Source: Coralloluteibacterium thermophilum
GTDB taxonomy: Bacteria; Pseudomonadota; Gammaproteobacteria; Xanthomonadales; Xanthomonadaceae
NCBI RefSeq assembly: GCF_042654365.1
Contig: NZ_JBHSGG010000023.1
Coordinates: 62,001-126,000, forward strand
Length of the DNA stretch: 64,000 bases
Direction of reading: 5' to 3'
Made by a program: the position numbers and the translations under genes. The notes under the pieces were generated by a model, which was not told the DNA's origin, ran no database searches, and worked only from the letters and a program-made list of their open reading frames with translations. This document shows positions 16,449 through 25,373 of the stretch, piece by piece (positions within the stretch are counted from its first letter, which is position 1; each line of letters starts with the position of its first letter).

Positions 16449-18539
16449 TCAACGCTCGAAGCGCTCCAGGTCCGCGGGGCCGAGTTCGCGGACCAGGCGG
16501 AAGCCGACGTCGTCGAAGCCGCGTTCCGGGTCCTGGGGGCCGGTCCAGTCCAGGGGGACGGAGGCCGGGTCGCGCCAGGAGCGCCCACCGGTGAGACGGC
16601 CGTTGCCGCTGCCGTCGGCCAGCCACTCCGCGACGTTGCCGCCCAGGTCGAGCAGGCCGAGCGCGTCGCGGCTGGCGCCGCCTGCCGGACGGGTGCCGTT
16701 GGCGGCGGCCGCGGGGGCGCGTGCCAGCCGCGCGAGCTGCCGCCATTCGGCGAGGGTCGGCAGGCGGTAGCGCTGGCCGGTGCGTTCGCTGAGCCAGCGT
16801 GCATAGGCGTTGGCGTCGTGCCAGCTCACGCAGACCACGGGATGCCCCGCGCCCTGCTCGAAACCGGGCCGGACCCAGCTGCGGCGGTCGAACACCCGCA
16901 GCGGCCCCCGGCCGGGGCAGTTCGCCGGCGTGCGTCCGGTGGCCTCGGCAAAGCGCGCGTAGTCGCTGCGGGCGACCTCGCTGCGCGCGACGGCCACGGG
17001 CGCCGCCCCGGGCAGCACGAACACCAGCGGCGGGCCGCCCGGGTCCTGCAGCGCGGCGCCCGGCGTCGGCAGGGCGGCGGCGCGGTCGATCACGTCCTGG
17101 CTTTCGGGCGTGGCGAGATCGAGTTCGCGCAGCAGGGCGATGCCGGCTTCGGCGCCACGACGGTCGTAGCGGTCGGCGGCGGTGCCGATGCGGGCTTCCA
17201 GCGCGTCGACGACGACCAGCTTGAACCGGCGCCAGTGCTCGCTGGTGCCGTTGCCCGTGCCCACCGCCAGCGTGCGCGCACGACCGAACGCGGCGCGCAC
17301 GTCCTCGTCCGCGCCCCGTGCGACCTGCTGCCGTACGTGCACGCCCAGGCGGTCGAGCAGGCGGTTCAGCGCGTCGGGGATGCGCGGATCCTCGGGCGCG
17401 AGCTGCCACGCGGCGTAGAGCGTCTCGGCGGCGTTGTCCCCCGGCTGGCGAGTCAGGCGGTCGCGGGCGAGCTGCTCCTCGAACGCGAGCAGGCGCATGT
17501 CCGCGGTCTCGGCTGGGGGGCCTTCGTCGCGCGGCGCCTCCGCGCCCGGCGCCGTGTCGGCCGCCGCCTCGGTCGAGGGCCAGAGCAGGACCCGGAGCGC
17601 CACCAGGAGCACCAGCACCCCGGCGAGGGCGCCGAGCATCAGCCGGCGGCGCACGCGGCGCTGCTGACCCTGGCGCGTGTTGCCGGTGTCGGCGACGTAC
17701 TCGATCTCCGCGAGCATGGCGGCGGCGGTCGGGAAGCGCGACTCCGGCGCCTTGGCGAGGGCGCGGTCGATGATCGGCTGCCAGGCGCGGTGTTCCGGCG
17801 GCAGGCGCGGGATCGGCGCCTGCGCGTGCTTGAGCGCGAGGGCGAGCGGGTCGTCGCCCCGGTACGGCGGATGCCCCGTCAGCAGTTCGTAGAGCATCAC
17901 GCCGACGCTGTAGAGGTCGGCGCGACCGTCCACGGCGTCCCCGCGCGCCTGTTCCGGCGCCATCGCCGCGCCGCTGCCGACCAGCAGCCCGGCCGAGGTG
18001 ATGCGTCCCGCCTGGCTGATGCGGGAGAGGTCGCGGCGCGCCAGGGCGATGCCGAAGTCCGCCAGCAGCGGGCGGTCGGCACCGTCGAACAGCACGTTCT
18101 CGGCCTTGACGTCGCGGTGCACGACGCCCTGGGCGTGGGCGTAGCCGAGCGCCTGCAGCAGCGGGCGCAGCACGGCCAGGATGCGGGCGGGATCGCCGCC
18201 GAGGTCGCGCTGCGAGAGGTCGCCGTGCCCCAGGTAGGGCATGACGTAGTAGATGAGCCCGTCGGCGGTGCGGCCTACTTCGTGGATGGCGACGATCGAC
18301 GGGTGCGCGAGCCGCGCGATGGTGCGGGCCTCCTGCTCGAAGCGCTCGCGCGCGCTTTCGTCGGCCAGGGCCTCGGGCGCGATGACCTTGATCGCGACCT
18401 CGCGCCCGAGAGAGACCTGCTCGGCGAGCCAGACGCGCGCCATGCCGCCTTCGCCCACCAGGCGGATCACGCGGTAGCCGTCGATCCGCGGCGGCTCGGT
18501 CGGTTCCGGGCGCGCCGATGCAGGGGAAGCGTCATCCAT
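16449..18539 (-). CDS. Ser/Thr protein kinase fused to a formylglycine-generating-enzyme-like domain
   Basis: A 696-residue fusion. The N-terminal kinase domain has the glycine loop GEGGMARVW (about 28-36), the ATP-binding Lys in EVAIKVI, the catalytic loop HRDVKAEN and the DFG motif LADFGIALAR. A single transmembrane helix (about residues 298-318) follows a basic RRVRRRL stretch, so the kinase is cytosolic and the C-terminal part periplasmic. Residues about 500-696 are an FGE/SUMF1 (sulfatase-modifying factor) domain: VCVSWHDANAYARWLSERTG, YRLPTLAEWRQLAR, LDLGGNVAEWLADG, GGRSW and GFDDVGFRLVRE. In such fusions the FGE fold may be a sensor or lectin-like domain rather than an oxidase (inference). 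An alternative start is 36 bases upstream. Confidence 0.9.
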   Translation of the reverse strand: MDDASPASARPEPTEPPRIDGYRVIRLVGEGGMARVWLAEQVSLGREVAIKVIAPEALADESARERFEQEARTIARLAHPSIVAIHEVGRTADGLIYYVMPYLGHGDLSQRDLGGDPARILAVLRPLLQALGYAHAQGVVHRDVKAENVLFDGADRPLLADFGIALARRDLSRISQAGRITSAGLLVGSGAAMAPEQARGDAVDGRADLYSVGVMLYELLTGHPPYRGDDPLALALKHAQAPIPRLPPEHRAWQPIIDRALAKAPESRFPTAAAMLAEIEYVADTGNTRQGQQRRVRRRLMLGALAGVLVLLVALRVLLWPSTEAAADTAPGAEAPRDEGPPAETADMRLLAFEEQLARDRLTRQPGDNAAETLYAAWQLAPEDPRIPDALNRLLDRLGVHVRQQVARGADEDVRAAFGRARTLAVGTGNGTSEHWRRFKLVVVDALEARIGTAADRYDRRGAEAGIALLRELDLATPESQDVIDRAAALPTPGAALQDPGGPPLVFVLPGAAPVAVARSEVARSDYARFAEATGRTPANCPGRGPLRVFDRRSWVRPGFEQGAGHPVVCVSWHDANAYARWLSERTGQRYRLPTLAEWRQLARLARAPAAAANGTRPAGGASRDALGLLDLGGNVAEWLADGSGNGRLTGGRSWRDPASVPLDWTGPQDPERGFDDVGFRLVRELGPADLERFER

Positions 18540-18614
18540 GCGGGAGAGGGCGGCCGGTCGGTCGAGGGGGCGCAAGCATACGGGAGGGTCCGGGCGGCCG
18601 GGAGGCCGCTGCGT

Positions 18615-19091
18615 TCAGGCGGCGTCCGCCTCGGGGGCAGGGCGGCGGTCGCGCTTCATGCGCACGTAGACCTGCTTGCGCACCCGCGCCACCACGTCGC
18701 CCTGGGCATCGACCACGTCGGTGTCGAACCAGCGCAGGACCTTGGCGCCGCCCGCCGCTTCCGCGCGCAGGCTCTCGACGGTGGCGTCGTCGAGCCGGAA
18801 CTCGGCGACGACGGTGCCACGCCCCGGCTTCACGAAGTCGATCGTGCCGGCCTGGTCCCAGACCAGGTAGTCGCCGCCGAGCCGGCGCAGGATGAGCAGC
18901 ATCCAGAACGGGTCGGTCATGGCGAACAGGCTGCCGCCGAAGTGCGTGCCGACGTAGTTGCGGTTGTACCAGTGCTGGCGCAGCTCGACCCGCGCGAAGC
19001 CGTAGTCCGGCGCGATCTCCCGCACGCGGATCCCGGTGAACAGGAACGGCGGCCAGAGATTGAGGAGGCGGCGGAAGGTGGTGGATTTCAT
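18615..19091 (-). CDS. DUF4442 hotdog-fold thioesterase-like protein
   Basis: A 158-residue protein of the DUF4442/YiiD-C hotdog group. Recognisable parts are the N-terminal LLNLWPPFLFTGIRV, the central helix segment NRNYVGTHFGGSLFAMTDPF and the strand DQAGTIDFVKPGRGTVVAEF. The GTHFGG block sits where hotdog thioesterases place the acyl-CoA-binding helix. Probable role is hydrolysis of an acyl-CoA or related thioester; substrate unknown. No signal peptide, so cytosolic. A long G-rich repeat region lies just upstream of its start. Confidence 0.82.
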   Translation of the reverse strand: MKSTTFRRLLNLWPPFLFTGIRVREIAPDYGFARVELRQHWYNRNYVGTHFGGSLFAMTDPFWMLLILRRLGGDYLVWDQAGTIDFVKPGRGTVVAEFRLDDATVESLRAEAAGGAKVLRWFDTDVVDAQGDVVARVRKQVYVRMKRDRRPAPEADAA

Positions 19092-19429
19092 GGAGCGGGG
19101 CGCGGGGCCTTGGGGCGGGGGGCTCGGCTTGTGGGCTCAGGGCTCAGGGCTCAGGGCTCAGGGCTCAGGGCGTGGGGCGTGGGGCGTGGGGCGTGGACTT
19201 GGGGCTTGGGGCCTGGGGCTTGGGGCCTGGGGCCTGGGGCCTGGGGCTCAGGGCTCAGGGCTCAGGGCGTAGGGCGTAGGGCGTAGGGCGTAGGGCGTAG
19301 GGCGTGGAGCGTAGGGCGTGGAGCGTAGGGCTTGGGGTGGCGCGACACGGTGTCATGGCCCTGTGCCCTGTGCCCCGTGCCCCGTGCCCCGTGCCCAGCG
19401 CCCAGCGCCCAGCGCCCCAAGCCCCACCC
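19092..19429. repeat. long G-left/C-right period-7 repeat element
   Basis: A 338-base gap without a gene. The left arm carries runs of GGGCTCA, GGGCGTG, GGGCTTG, GGGCCTG and GGGCGTA words (about 19106-19335). The right arm carries CCCTGTG, CCCCGTG and CCCAGCG words (about 19361-19432). Both fit a G3N4 heptad pattern. The heptads on the left arm meet the usual G-quadruplex consensus. Confidence 0.8.
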
Positions 19430-20287
19430 TCAGAACAGCAGCGACGACATCTTCCGCCGGTAGCTGCCCACGAGTGCCGCGTCCTCGATCACGCGGAAGG
19501 CGTCGATCAGCGCCTTGCGGGGGAGGCCCTCGGCGAAGTCGCGGTCCTGGCGCAGCATCGCCAGGAAATCCTCGAGCGCGGCTTCGTCCTCGCCCGCCAC
19601 CAGGCGGTAGGCGCCGCGCAGGTGGCGCGCGTGCATGTCCTGCGGGTCGGCGGCCAGCCGCGCCTCGACCTCGGCCAGCGGCGGTGCGTCCTTCAGCAGG
19701 GCGGAGAAGCCGAGGCGTGCCCACGCCTTGACCGCGCGGTCGTCGGTGGCGAGGTTGGCGGGCAGGGCATCGAGCAGGGCGGAGGCCTCGTCGCTGCCGC
19801 CCACGCGCAGCAGGGCCTGGGCGAGGTCGAGCTTGAGCTCGTCCTTGCCGGGCTCGGCGGCGACGGCCTCGCGCAGGCGTGCCACCTCGGCCTCCGGATC
19901 GAGGGCGGCGGGCTCGGCCGGCTCGGAGGCCGCTGCGGGATGGATGCCGTGGTGGGTCAGGAACTCGCGCAACTGTCCCTCGGGCAGGGCGCCGGGGAAG
20001 CCGTCGACCAGCTGCCCGCCCTTGACCAGCATGACCGTCGGGACCGAGCGGATCTGGAAGGCCGCGGCGAGCTCCTGCTCGGCCTCGACGTCCACCTTGG
20101 CCAGCAGGAAGGCGCCGTTGTACTCGGCGGCGAGCTTCTCGAGCAGCGGGCCCAGGGTCTTGCAGGGGCCGCACCAGGTGGCCCAGAAGTCCACAAGCAC
20201 GGGGACCTCCAGCGACTTCTGCAGGACGTCGGCCTGGAAGCGGGCCATCGTGGCGTCGAAGACGTGGGGCGTGCTGGCGTCGATCAT
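19430..20287 (-). CDS. thioredoxin-fold co-chaperone, CnoX/YbbN-like
   Basis: A 285-residue protein: a thioredoxin domain (about 1-110) with the active site WCGPC at residues 38-42 (FWATWCGPCKTLGPLLEKLA), then a C-terminal region of helical repeats (LREAVAAEPGKDELKLDLAQALL; RLAADPQDMHARHLRGAYRL) typical of the YbbN/CnoX TPR tail. CnoX proteins protect substrates from oxidation and hand them to GroEL/ES. The E. coli protein has lost the redox-active CxxC, whereas this one retains it, so it can be redox-active as in Caulobacter (family knowledge). No signal peptide. An ATTGTG on the plus strand at 20320-20325 reads as a weak CACAAT -10 for this gene. Confidence 0.88.
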   Translation of the reverse strand: MIDASTPHVFDATMARFQADVLQKSLEVPVLVDFWATWCGPCKTLGPLLEKLAAEYNGAFLLAKVDVEAEQELAAAFQIRSVPTVMLVKGGQLVDGFPGALPEGQLREFLTHHGIHPAAASEPAEPAALDPEAEVARLREAVAAEPGKDELKLDLAQALLRVGGSDEASALLDALPANLATDDRAVKAWARLGFSALLKDAPPLAEVEARLAADPQDMHARHLRGAYRLVAGEDEAALEDFLAMLRQDRDFAEGLPRKALIDAFRVIEDAALVGSYRRKMSSLLF

Positions 20288-20370
20288 CGGGTCTGCCTGG
20301 TTCGGGTTCGCGTGGCGAGATTGTGCCAGCGCGGGTCGAAATCAACCGCCGCGCGCCGTAGGCTCTGCGG

Positions 20371-21012
20371 ATGTCCCGGTCCACGTCCCTCGAGCGCGCG
20401 GCGCTCCGCTGCGGCCTCCTCGCGCCGCTCCTCTTCGTCGTCGCGCTGGTCGCGGCCGGCGCGGCGAGCCCCGGCTACGAGCACGCGCTGCATCCGGTGG
20501 CGTTGCTGGGGTCGGAGGTCGGCGGCCTGCCGCTGCTCTGGAACCTCGGCGGCTTCGTCCTCCCGGGCCTGGGCATCGCCGTGTTCGCCTGGGGCCTGGG
20601 ATGCCGGCTCGGCCGCGACGGCGGTGGCTCCCTCGGTCGCATCGGGCTGTGGATGCTCGCGATCTCCGGCGTGGCCTTCGCCGCCTGCGGCCTGCTTCCG
20701 TATCCGCTGGACGATGCCGAGGGCGACGGCGCGCGCCTGCACGTGCTGGCCTACACCCTCGCGATGATCGCCTTCGCGCCTGGCGCGCTGTTCGTCTCCG
20801 CCAGCCTGCGCCGGCGCCCGCATTGGCGGCCGCTCGCGGTGGTGGGGCCGGCCCTGGTGGCGCTGTTCCTCGTCAGCATCGCGTGGGCGCCGGCGGAACT
20901 GCTCGGCCTGTTCCTCGACCGGCCCGGTCATGCGCAGCGGCTGACGCTGGCGCTGTACTTCGGGTGGGTGGCGCTGGCGGCGGTGGTGGCGGTCGTGATG
21001 AAGCGGGGATAG
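20371..21012 (+). CDS. DUF998 family integral membrane protein
   Basis: A 213-residue protein with six predicted transmembrane segments, starting ALRCGLLAPLLFVVALVAAG. The loops SPGYEHALHPVALLGSEVGG and ISGVAFAACGLLPYPLDD, with the late LHVLAYTLAMIAFAPGALFVS helix, match the DUF998 pattern (conserved SxxxHxLSxLG-type first loop and a cytosolic P/D-rich motif). The function of the family is unknown. It is divergent from the thioredoxin gene (83-base gap) and its end faces the formate dehydrogenase operon across a repeat region. Confidence 0.82.
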   Translation: MSRSTSLERAALRCGLLAPLLFVVALVAAGAASPGYEHALHPVALLGSEVGGLPLLWNLGGFVLPGLGIAVFAWGLGCRLGRDGGGSLGRIGLWMLAISGVAFAACGLLPYPLDDAEGDGARLHVLAYTLAMIAFAPGALFVSASLRRRPHWRPLAVVGPALVALFLVSIAWAPAELLGLFLDRPGHAQRLTLALYFGWVALAAVVAVVMKRG

Positions 21013-21110
21013 GGCGTCGGGAATCGGGAATCGGGAATCGGGAATCGGGAAGCGGGAATCGGGAAGCGGACCTGGGGCTTGGGAACAGGGAGCGGGGAGG
21101 GGAATCAGTC
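21013..21110 (+). repeat. GGGAATC period-7 repeat array
   Basis: Several consecutive GGGAATC/GGGAAGC heptads begin right after the DUF998 stop. They follow a G3N4 pattern, but unlike the other elements in the window no clear C-rich partner arm follows. The remaining gap up to 21238 holds one REP sequence and no gene. Confidence 0.75.
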
Positions 21111-21133
21111 GGGCGGCGCACGCCTTGATGCGG

Positions 21134-21154
21134 TGGGAGCGGCTTCAGCCGCGA
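21134..21154. repeat. single REP-like element
   Basis: TGGGAGCGGCTTCAGCCGCGA differs from the TAGGAGCGGCTTCAGCCGCGA arm of the pair at 62302-62368 at one position. It contains the GCGGCT/AGCCGC hairpin core. It lies between convergent genes (DUF998 and fdsD). Confidence 0.7.
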
Positions 21155-21238
21155 TGCCGGCACGCAGCGGGGACGCGGCGGAGCGGAGGCGCTTGCTCGC
21201 TGAGAGAGAGGACGGCATCTGCACCGTGGTTCGTCGGT

Positions 21239-21505
21239 CTAGCCGGCGTCGCCGCCGCCTTCCGGGAAGGGCGGTGGCGGGGCGTCGTCCCTGCGGGGGG
21301 CGAGGCGGGCGATGGCGCGACGGGGAAACGGGTCGAGGGCGTCGCCACCGGCCCCGAGGTAGGCGACGATCTGCGCGCGCATGCGCGGCTCCCAGAAGCG
21401 CTGCAGGTGCAGGACCATGCCTTCGATCGCGGCCTCCTCGTCGGGGTCGGCGTCGAAGTAGCGGCCGATGTCGTTGGCCATCTCGGCCAGGCGCGTCGGG
21501 TTCAT
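21239..21505 (-). CDS. fdsD: formate dehydrogenase subunit delta
   Basis: An 88-residue protein of the FdsD family: MNPTRLAEMANDIGRYFDAD, HLQRFWEPRMRAQIVAYLGA and the LDPFPRRAIARL segment are the family landmarks. The delta subunit is a small accessory needed for active soluble NAD-dependent molybdenum formate dehydrogenase. It is the last gene of the fds operon and overlaps the upstream fdhD-like gene by four bases. The C-terminal Pro/Gly-rich tail is not conserved. Confidence 0.9.
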   Translation of the reverse strand: MNPTRLAEMANDIGRYFDADPDEEAAIEGMVLHLQRFWEPRMRAQIVAYLGAGGDALDPFPRRAIARLAPRRDDAPPPPFPEGGGDAG

Positions 21506-22356
21506 GCCCGGGGATCCTCCTCTGCGTCCGGCGCCAGGCGGCCGGGGTGGGTGTAGATCGCGTGGCCGTCCTCGCGCGCGAAGCCGACCAGGGTGAGGTT
21601 GCAGCGGTCCGCCAGAGCGATGGCGAGCGCGGTCGGCGCGGAGATCGCCGCGAGCAGGCCGATGCCGGCGCTCGCGGCCTTCATCGCCATCTCGTAGCTG
21701 GCGCGGCTGGTGACCACGCAGAAGCCGGCGCGCGGATCGCTCCCCGCCCCGGCCATGGCGCCGACGAGCTTGTCGAGGGCGTTGTGGCGGCCGACGTCCT
21801 CGCGGAGCAGGTGCAGGGCGCCGTCGTGCGCGGCCCAGGCCGCGGCATGCGTGGCACCGGTCGCGGCCGCGAGCGACTGGCCGGCGCGCAGCGCGGCCAG
21901 CGCGCGGCGCAGCGCGGCGGGACGGACGCGGGGCCCGTCGGCGACCGGGGCCGGATGGCGCAGGGCGGCCTCGAGCATCTCGGTGCCGCAGACCCCGCAG
22001 CCGCTGCGTCCGCTGAGATTGCGCCGGCGCAGGGCGAGCGCCTCGGCGGCGGCGTCCGGAATGCGCGCGCGCACCTCGATGCCTTCCATCAGCGTCCGCA
22101 CGGCTTCCACCTCGACCTCGGCGACGGAGCGGACGATGCCCTCCGACAGTGCGAAGCCGCGCACGAAGTCGGGCAGGTCCGCGGGAGTGGCCATCATTAC
22201 GGCGAAGGGCGCCCCGTTGAACACGAGGGCGACCGGCACTTCCTCGGCCACGGCGTCGTCCACGACGCTGCGGCGCCCGCCGCGCCAGCGCTGCACCGTG
22301 CGCCGCGCGCTGCCGGGCGGCATGGAGAGGTCGAGGTCGCGGGCTTCGCTGCTCAT
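21502..22356 (-). CDS. fdhD: formate dehydrogenase accessory sulfurtransferase FdhD (FdsC)
   Basis: A 284-residue FdhD-family protein. It has the family start region EVPVALVFNGAPFAVMMATP, the CGVC motif in GRSGCGVCGTEMLE, the RHNALDKLVGA block and ASYEMAMKAASAGIGLLAAISAPT. FdhD transfers sulfur from a cysteine desulfurase to the bis-MGD cofactor of formate dehydrogenase, using the CxxC cysteines, and is required for activity. Its place as fourth gene of the operon corresponds to fdsC of Cupriavidus. The start ATG follows a 93-base gap after fdsA. It overlaps fdsD by ATGA. Confidence 0.93.
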   Translation of the reverse strand: MSSEARDLDLSMPPGSARRTVQRWRGGRRSVVDDAVAEEVPVALVFNGAPFAVMMATPADLPDFVRGFALSEGIVRSVAEVEVEAVRTLMEGIEVRARIPDAAAEALALRRRNLSGRSGCGVCGTEMLEAALRHPAPVADGPRVRPAALRRALAALRAGQSLAAATGATHAAAWAAHDGALHLLREDVGRHNALDKLVGAMAGAGSDPRAGFCVVTSRASYEMAMKAASAGIGLLAAISAPTALAIALADRCNLTLVGFAREDGHAIYTHPGRLAPDAEEDPRA

Positions 22357-22449
22357 GGCATGGGCACCTGGGGACGCGGCCGAGTCTGCGCCATCCGCGG
22401 TGGCGCCGGCGTGGCGGCGGGCCGCGTGGTGGCATCCGCGTTCCGTCCG

Positions 22450-25356
22450 TCAGCGCGGCGCCGTCGCCGGTGTCCCGGCCTCCGGCAGCAGGCCGAGCTG
22501 GCGCTCGGTGAAGTCGCGGAAGCGCCGCTGCCACTCGGAGGGCTGGCTCACCCGTGTGCACTGCACGGCGGTCACCTTGTACTCGGGGCAGTTGGTCGCC
22601 CAGTCGGAGTTCTCCGTGGTGATGACGTTGGCGCCGGACTCGGGGAAGTGGAAGGTGGTGTAGACCACGCCCGGCTGCACGCGGTCGGTGACCCTGGCGC
22701 GCAGCACGGTGTCGCCCGCGCGGCTCTCGACGCCCACCCAGTCGCCGTCGCGGATGCCGCGGTCCTCCGCATCCTGCGGGTGCAGCTCGATGCGGTCCTC
22801 GGCGTGCCAGACCACGTTCTCGGTGCGCCGGGTCTGGGCGCCGACGTTGTACTGGCTGAGGATGCGGCCGGTGGTGAGCAGCAGCGGGTATTTCGGCGTG
22901 ACCTTCTCGCGCGTGGGCACGTAGCGGGTCAGCATGAATTTGCCCTTGCCGCGCACGAAGGCGTCGACGTGCATGGTCGGCGTCCCCTGCGGCGCCTCGG
23001 CGTTGCAGGGCCACTGCAGGCTGCCCTCGCGCTCGAGCCTGGCGTAGCTGACCCCGGCGAAGGTCGGCGTGAGCCGCGCGATCTCGGCCATGATCTCCTC
23101 CGGATGCGCGTAGCGCATCGGATAGCCCATGGCGTTGGCGATGAGCTGGGTGATCTCCCAGTCGGCGTAGCCGGCCCGGGGCCGCATCACCCTGCGGACG
23201 CGCGAGATGCGGCGCTCGGCATTGGTGAAGGTGCCGTCCTTCTCGAGGAAGGAGCTGCCCGGCAGGAACACGTGGGCGAACTTGGCGGTCTCGTTGAGGA
23301 AGAGGTCCTGCACCACCACGCACTCCATCGCCGAGAGCGCGGCGGTGACGTGCTGGGTGTTGGGGTCGGACTGGCCGATGTCCTCGCCCTCGATGTAGAG
23401 GCCCTTGAACTCGCCGTCGAGCGCGGCCTCGAACATGTTGGGGATGCGCAGCCCGGGCTCGTCGTGCAGGGGCACGCCCCACTCGCGCTCGAACAGCGCG
23501 CGCACGGTGGCGTCGGACACGTGCCGGTAGCCCGGCAGCTCGTGCGGGAAGGAGCCCATGTCGCAGGAACCCTGCACGTTGTTCTGCCCGCGCAGGGGAT
23601 TCACGCCCACGCCGCGGCGGCCGATGTTGCCGGTGGCCATGGCGAGGTTGGCGATGCCCATGACCGCGGTCGAACCCTGCGAGTGCTCGGTGACGCCCAG
23701 GCCGTAGTAGATCGCCCCGTTGCCGCCGGTCGCGTACAGGCGGGCGGCGCCCCGCACCTGGTCCGCGGGCACGCCGGTGACGGCCTCGGTGGCTTCCGGG
23801 GAGTGTTCCTCCCGCGAGACGAAGGCGCGCCACTTCTCGAAGGCCTCGGTCTCGCAGCGCCGGGCCACGAAGTCGCTGTCGATCAGGTTCTCGGTGGCGA
23901 TGACGTGGGCCAGCGCGGTCAGCACGGCCACGTTCGTGCCCGGCCGCAGCTTCAGGTGGTAGTCGGCTGCGACGTGCGGCGTGCGCACCAGGTCGATGCG
24001 GCGCGGGTCGATCACGATCAGCCGCGCGCCCTCGCGCAGGCGGCGCTTCATCGCGGAGCCGAACACCGGGTGTCCGTCGGTCGGGTTGGCGCCGATGACG
24101 ACGATGACGTCGGCCTCGCGGATCGAGTCGAAGTCCTGGGTGCCGGCCGACTCGCCCAGCGTCTGCTTGAGGCCGTAGCCGGTGGGCGAGTGGCAGACGC
24201 GCGCGCAGGTGTCGACGTTGTTGTTGCCGAAGGCCGCGCGGACCAGTTTCTGCACCAGGTAGGTCTCCTCGTTGGTGCAGCGCGAGGAGGTGATGCCGCC
24301 GATGGCGAAGCGGCCGTACTTCGCCTGGATGCGCCTGAACTCGCTCGCGGTGTATGCGATGGCCTCCTCCCAGCTCACCGCCTGCCACGGGTCGTGGATG
24401 GACCTGCGGATCATCGGGGTGGTGATGCGGTCGCGGTGGGTGGCGTAGCCCAGGGCGAAGCGGCCCTTGACGCAGGAGTGCCCGTGGTTCGCGTGCCCGT
24501 CGAGGTTGGGGACCATGCGCACCAGCTCCTCGCCCTTCATCTCGGCGCGGAACGAGCATCCCACGCCGCAGTAGGCGCAGGTGGTGACGACGCTGTGCGC
24601 GGGCTGGCCCTTCTCGATCAGCGACTTCTCCGTGAGCGTCGCGGTGGGGCAGGCCTGCACGCAGGCGCCGCAGCTCACGCATTCGGACTCGAGGAAGGGC
24701 TGTTCCTGGCTGGCCGAGACCCTGGAGGCGAAGCCGCGGTCGGCGATGGTGAGCGCGAAGGTGCCCTGCACCTCGGCGCAGGCGCGCACGCAGCGCGAGC
24801 AGACGATGCACTTGGACGGATCGAAGGTGAAATAGGGGTTGGAGGCGTCCTTTTCGTGGAAGCGCGGGTTCGGGCTGCCGTCGGCCCTGCGCGCATGGAC
24901 GTGGTCGTCGCCGGCGTCGTAGCGGACCTCGCGCAGACCCACCGCGCCGGCCATGTCCTGCAGTTCGCAGTGGCCGTTGGCGGGGCAGGTGAGGCAGTCC
25001 AGGGGATGGTCGGAGATGTAGAGCTCCATCACCCCGCGGCGCAGCCGGGCGAGCTTCGGGCTCTGGGTGCGCACCACCATGCCTTCGGCCACCGGCGTGG
25101 TGCACGAGGCGGGATAGCCGCGCCGGCCCTCGATCTCCACCAGGCACAGGCGGCAGGAGCCGAAGGCGTCGAGCATCTCGGTGGCGCACAGCCTGGGGAT
25201 CTTGGTGCCGGCGATGGCCGCTGCGCGCATGATCGACGTGCCCTCGGGCACCTCGATGCGCCGGCCGTCGATCTCGAGCGCGACGGTGGCGGCGGCTCCC
25301 GGGCGCGCGCTGCGCGGTTCGGGCGTGCCCAGGTCCTGTTCGACGATGGAGAGCAT
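22450..25356 (-). CDS. fdsA: NAD-dependent formate dehydrogenase, catalytic alpha subunit
   Basis: A 968-residue molybdopterin enzyme that oxidises formate to CO2. Domains in order: a NuoG-like 2Fe-2S ferredoxin (CATEMLDAFGSCRLCLVE), the His-Cys 4Fe-4S region (DCLTCPANGHC), two 4Fe-4S clusters (CIVCSRCVRAC and CVSCGACVQACP), the Mo-enzyme 4Fe-4S (CAYCGVGCSF) and then the bis-MGD domains. The molybdenum ligand appears to be Cys in DTCARVCHSPTGYG rather than selenocysteine, so no in-frame TGA is needed. The C-terminal molybdopterin-binding domain (NVITTENSDWATNCPEYKVT) is typical. It begins 18 bases after fdsB in the same operon. Start at 25356; the frame is open further upstream but that is antisense-type sequence over fdsB. 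Confidence 0.95.
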   Translation of the reverse strand: MLSIVEQDLGTPEPRSARPGAAATVALEIDGRRIEVPEGTSIMRAAAIAGTKIPRLCATEMLDAFGSCRLCLVEIEGRRGYPASCTTPVAEGMVVRTQSPKLARLRRGVMELYISDHPLDCLTCPANGHCELQDMAGAVGLREVRYDAGDDHVHARRADGSPNPRFHEKDASNPYFTFDPSKCIVCSRCVRACAEVQGTFALTIADRGFASRVSASQEQPFLESECVSCGACVQACPTATLTEKSLIEKGQPAHSVVTTCAYCGVGCSFRAEMKGEELVRMVPNLDGHANHGHSCVKGRFALGYATHRDRITTPMIRRSIHDPWQAVSWEEAIAYTASEFRRIQAKYGRFAIGGITSSRCTNEETYLVQKLVRAAFGNNNVDTCARVCHSPTGYGLKQTLGESAGTQDFDSIREADVIVVIGANPTDGHPVFGSAMKRRLREGARLIVIDPRRIDLVRTPHVAADYHLKLRPGTNVAVLTALAHVIATENLIDSDFVARRCETEAFEKWRAFVSREEHSPEATEAVTGVPADQVRGAARLYATGGNGAIYYGLGVTEHSQGSTAVMGIANLAMATGNIGRRGVGVNPLRGQNNVQGSCDMGSFPHELPGYRHVSDATVRALFEREWGVPLHDEPGLRIPNMFEAALDGEFKGLYIEGEDIGQSDPNTQHVTAALSAMECVVVQDLFLNETAKFAHVFLPGSSFLEKDGTFTNAERRISRVRRVMRPRAGYADWEITQLIANAMGYPMRYAHPEEIMAEIARLTPTFAGVSYARLEREGSLQWPCNAEAPQGTPTMHVDAFVRGKGKFMLTRYVPTREKVTPKYPLLLTTGRILSQYNVGAQTRRTENVVWHAEDRIELHPQDAEDRGIRDGDWVGVESRAGDTVLRARVTDRVQPGVVYTTFHFPESGANVITTENSDWATNCPEYKVTAVQCTRVSQPSEWQRRFRDFTERQLGLLPEAGTPATAPR

Positions 25357-25373
25357 GGTCGTTCCTCGCTGGC

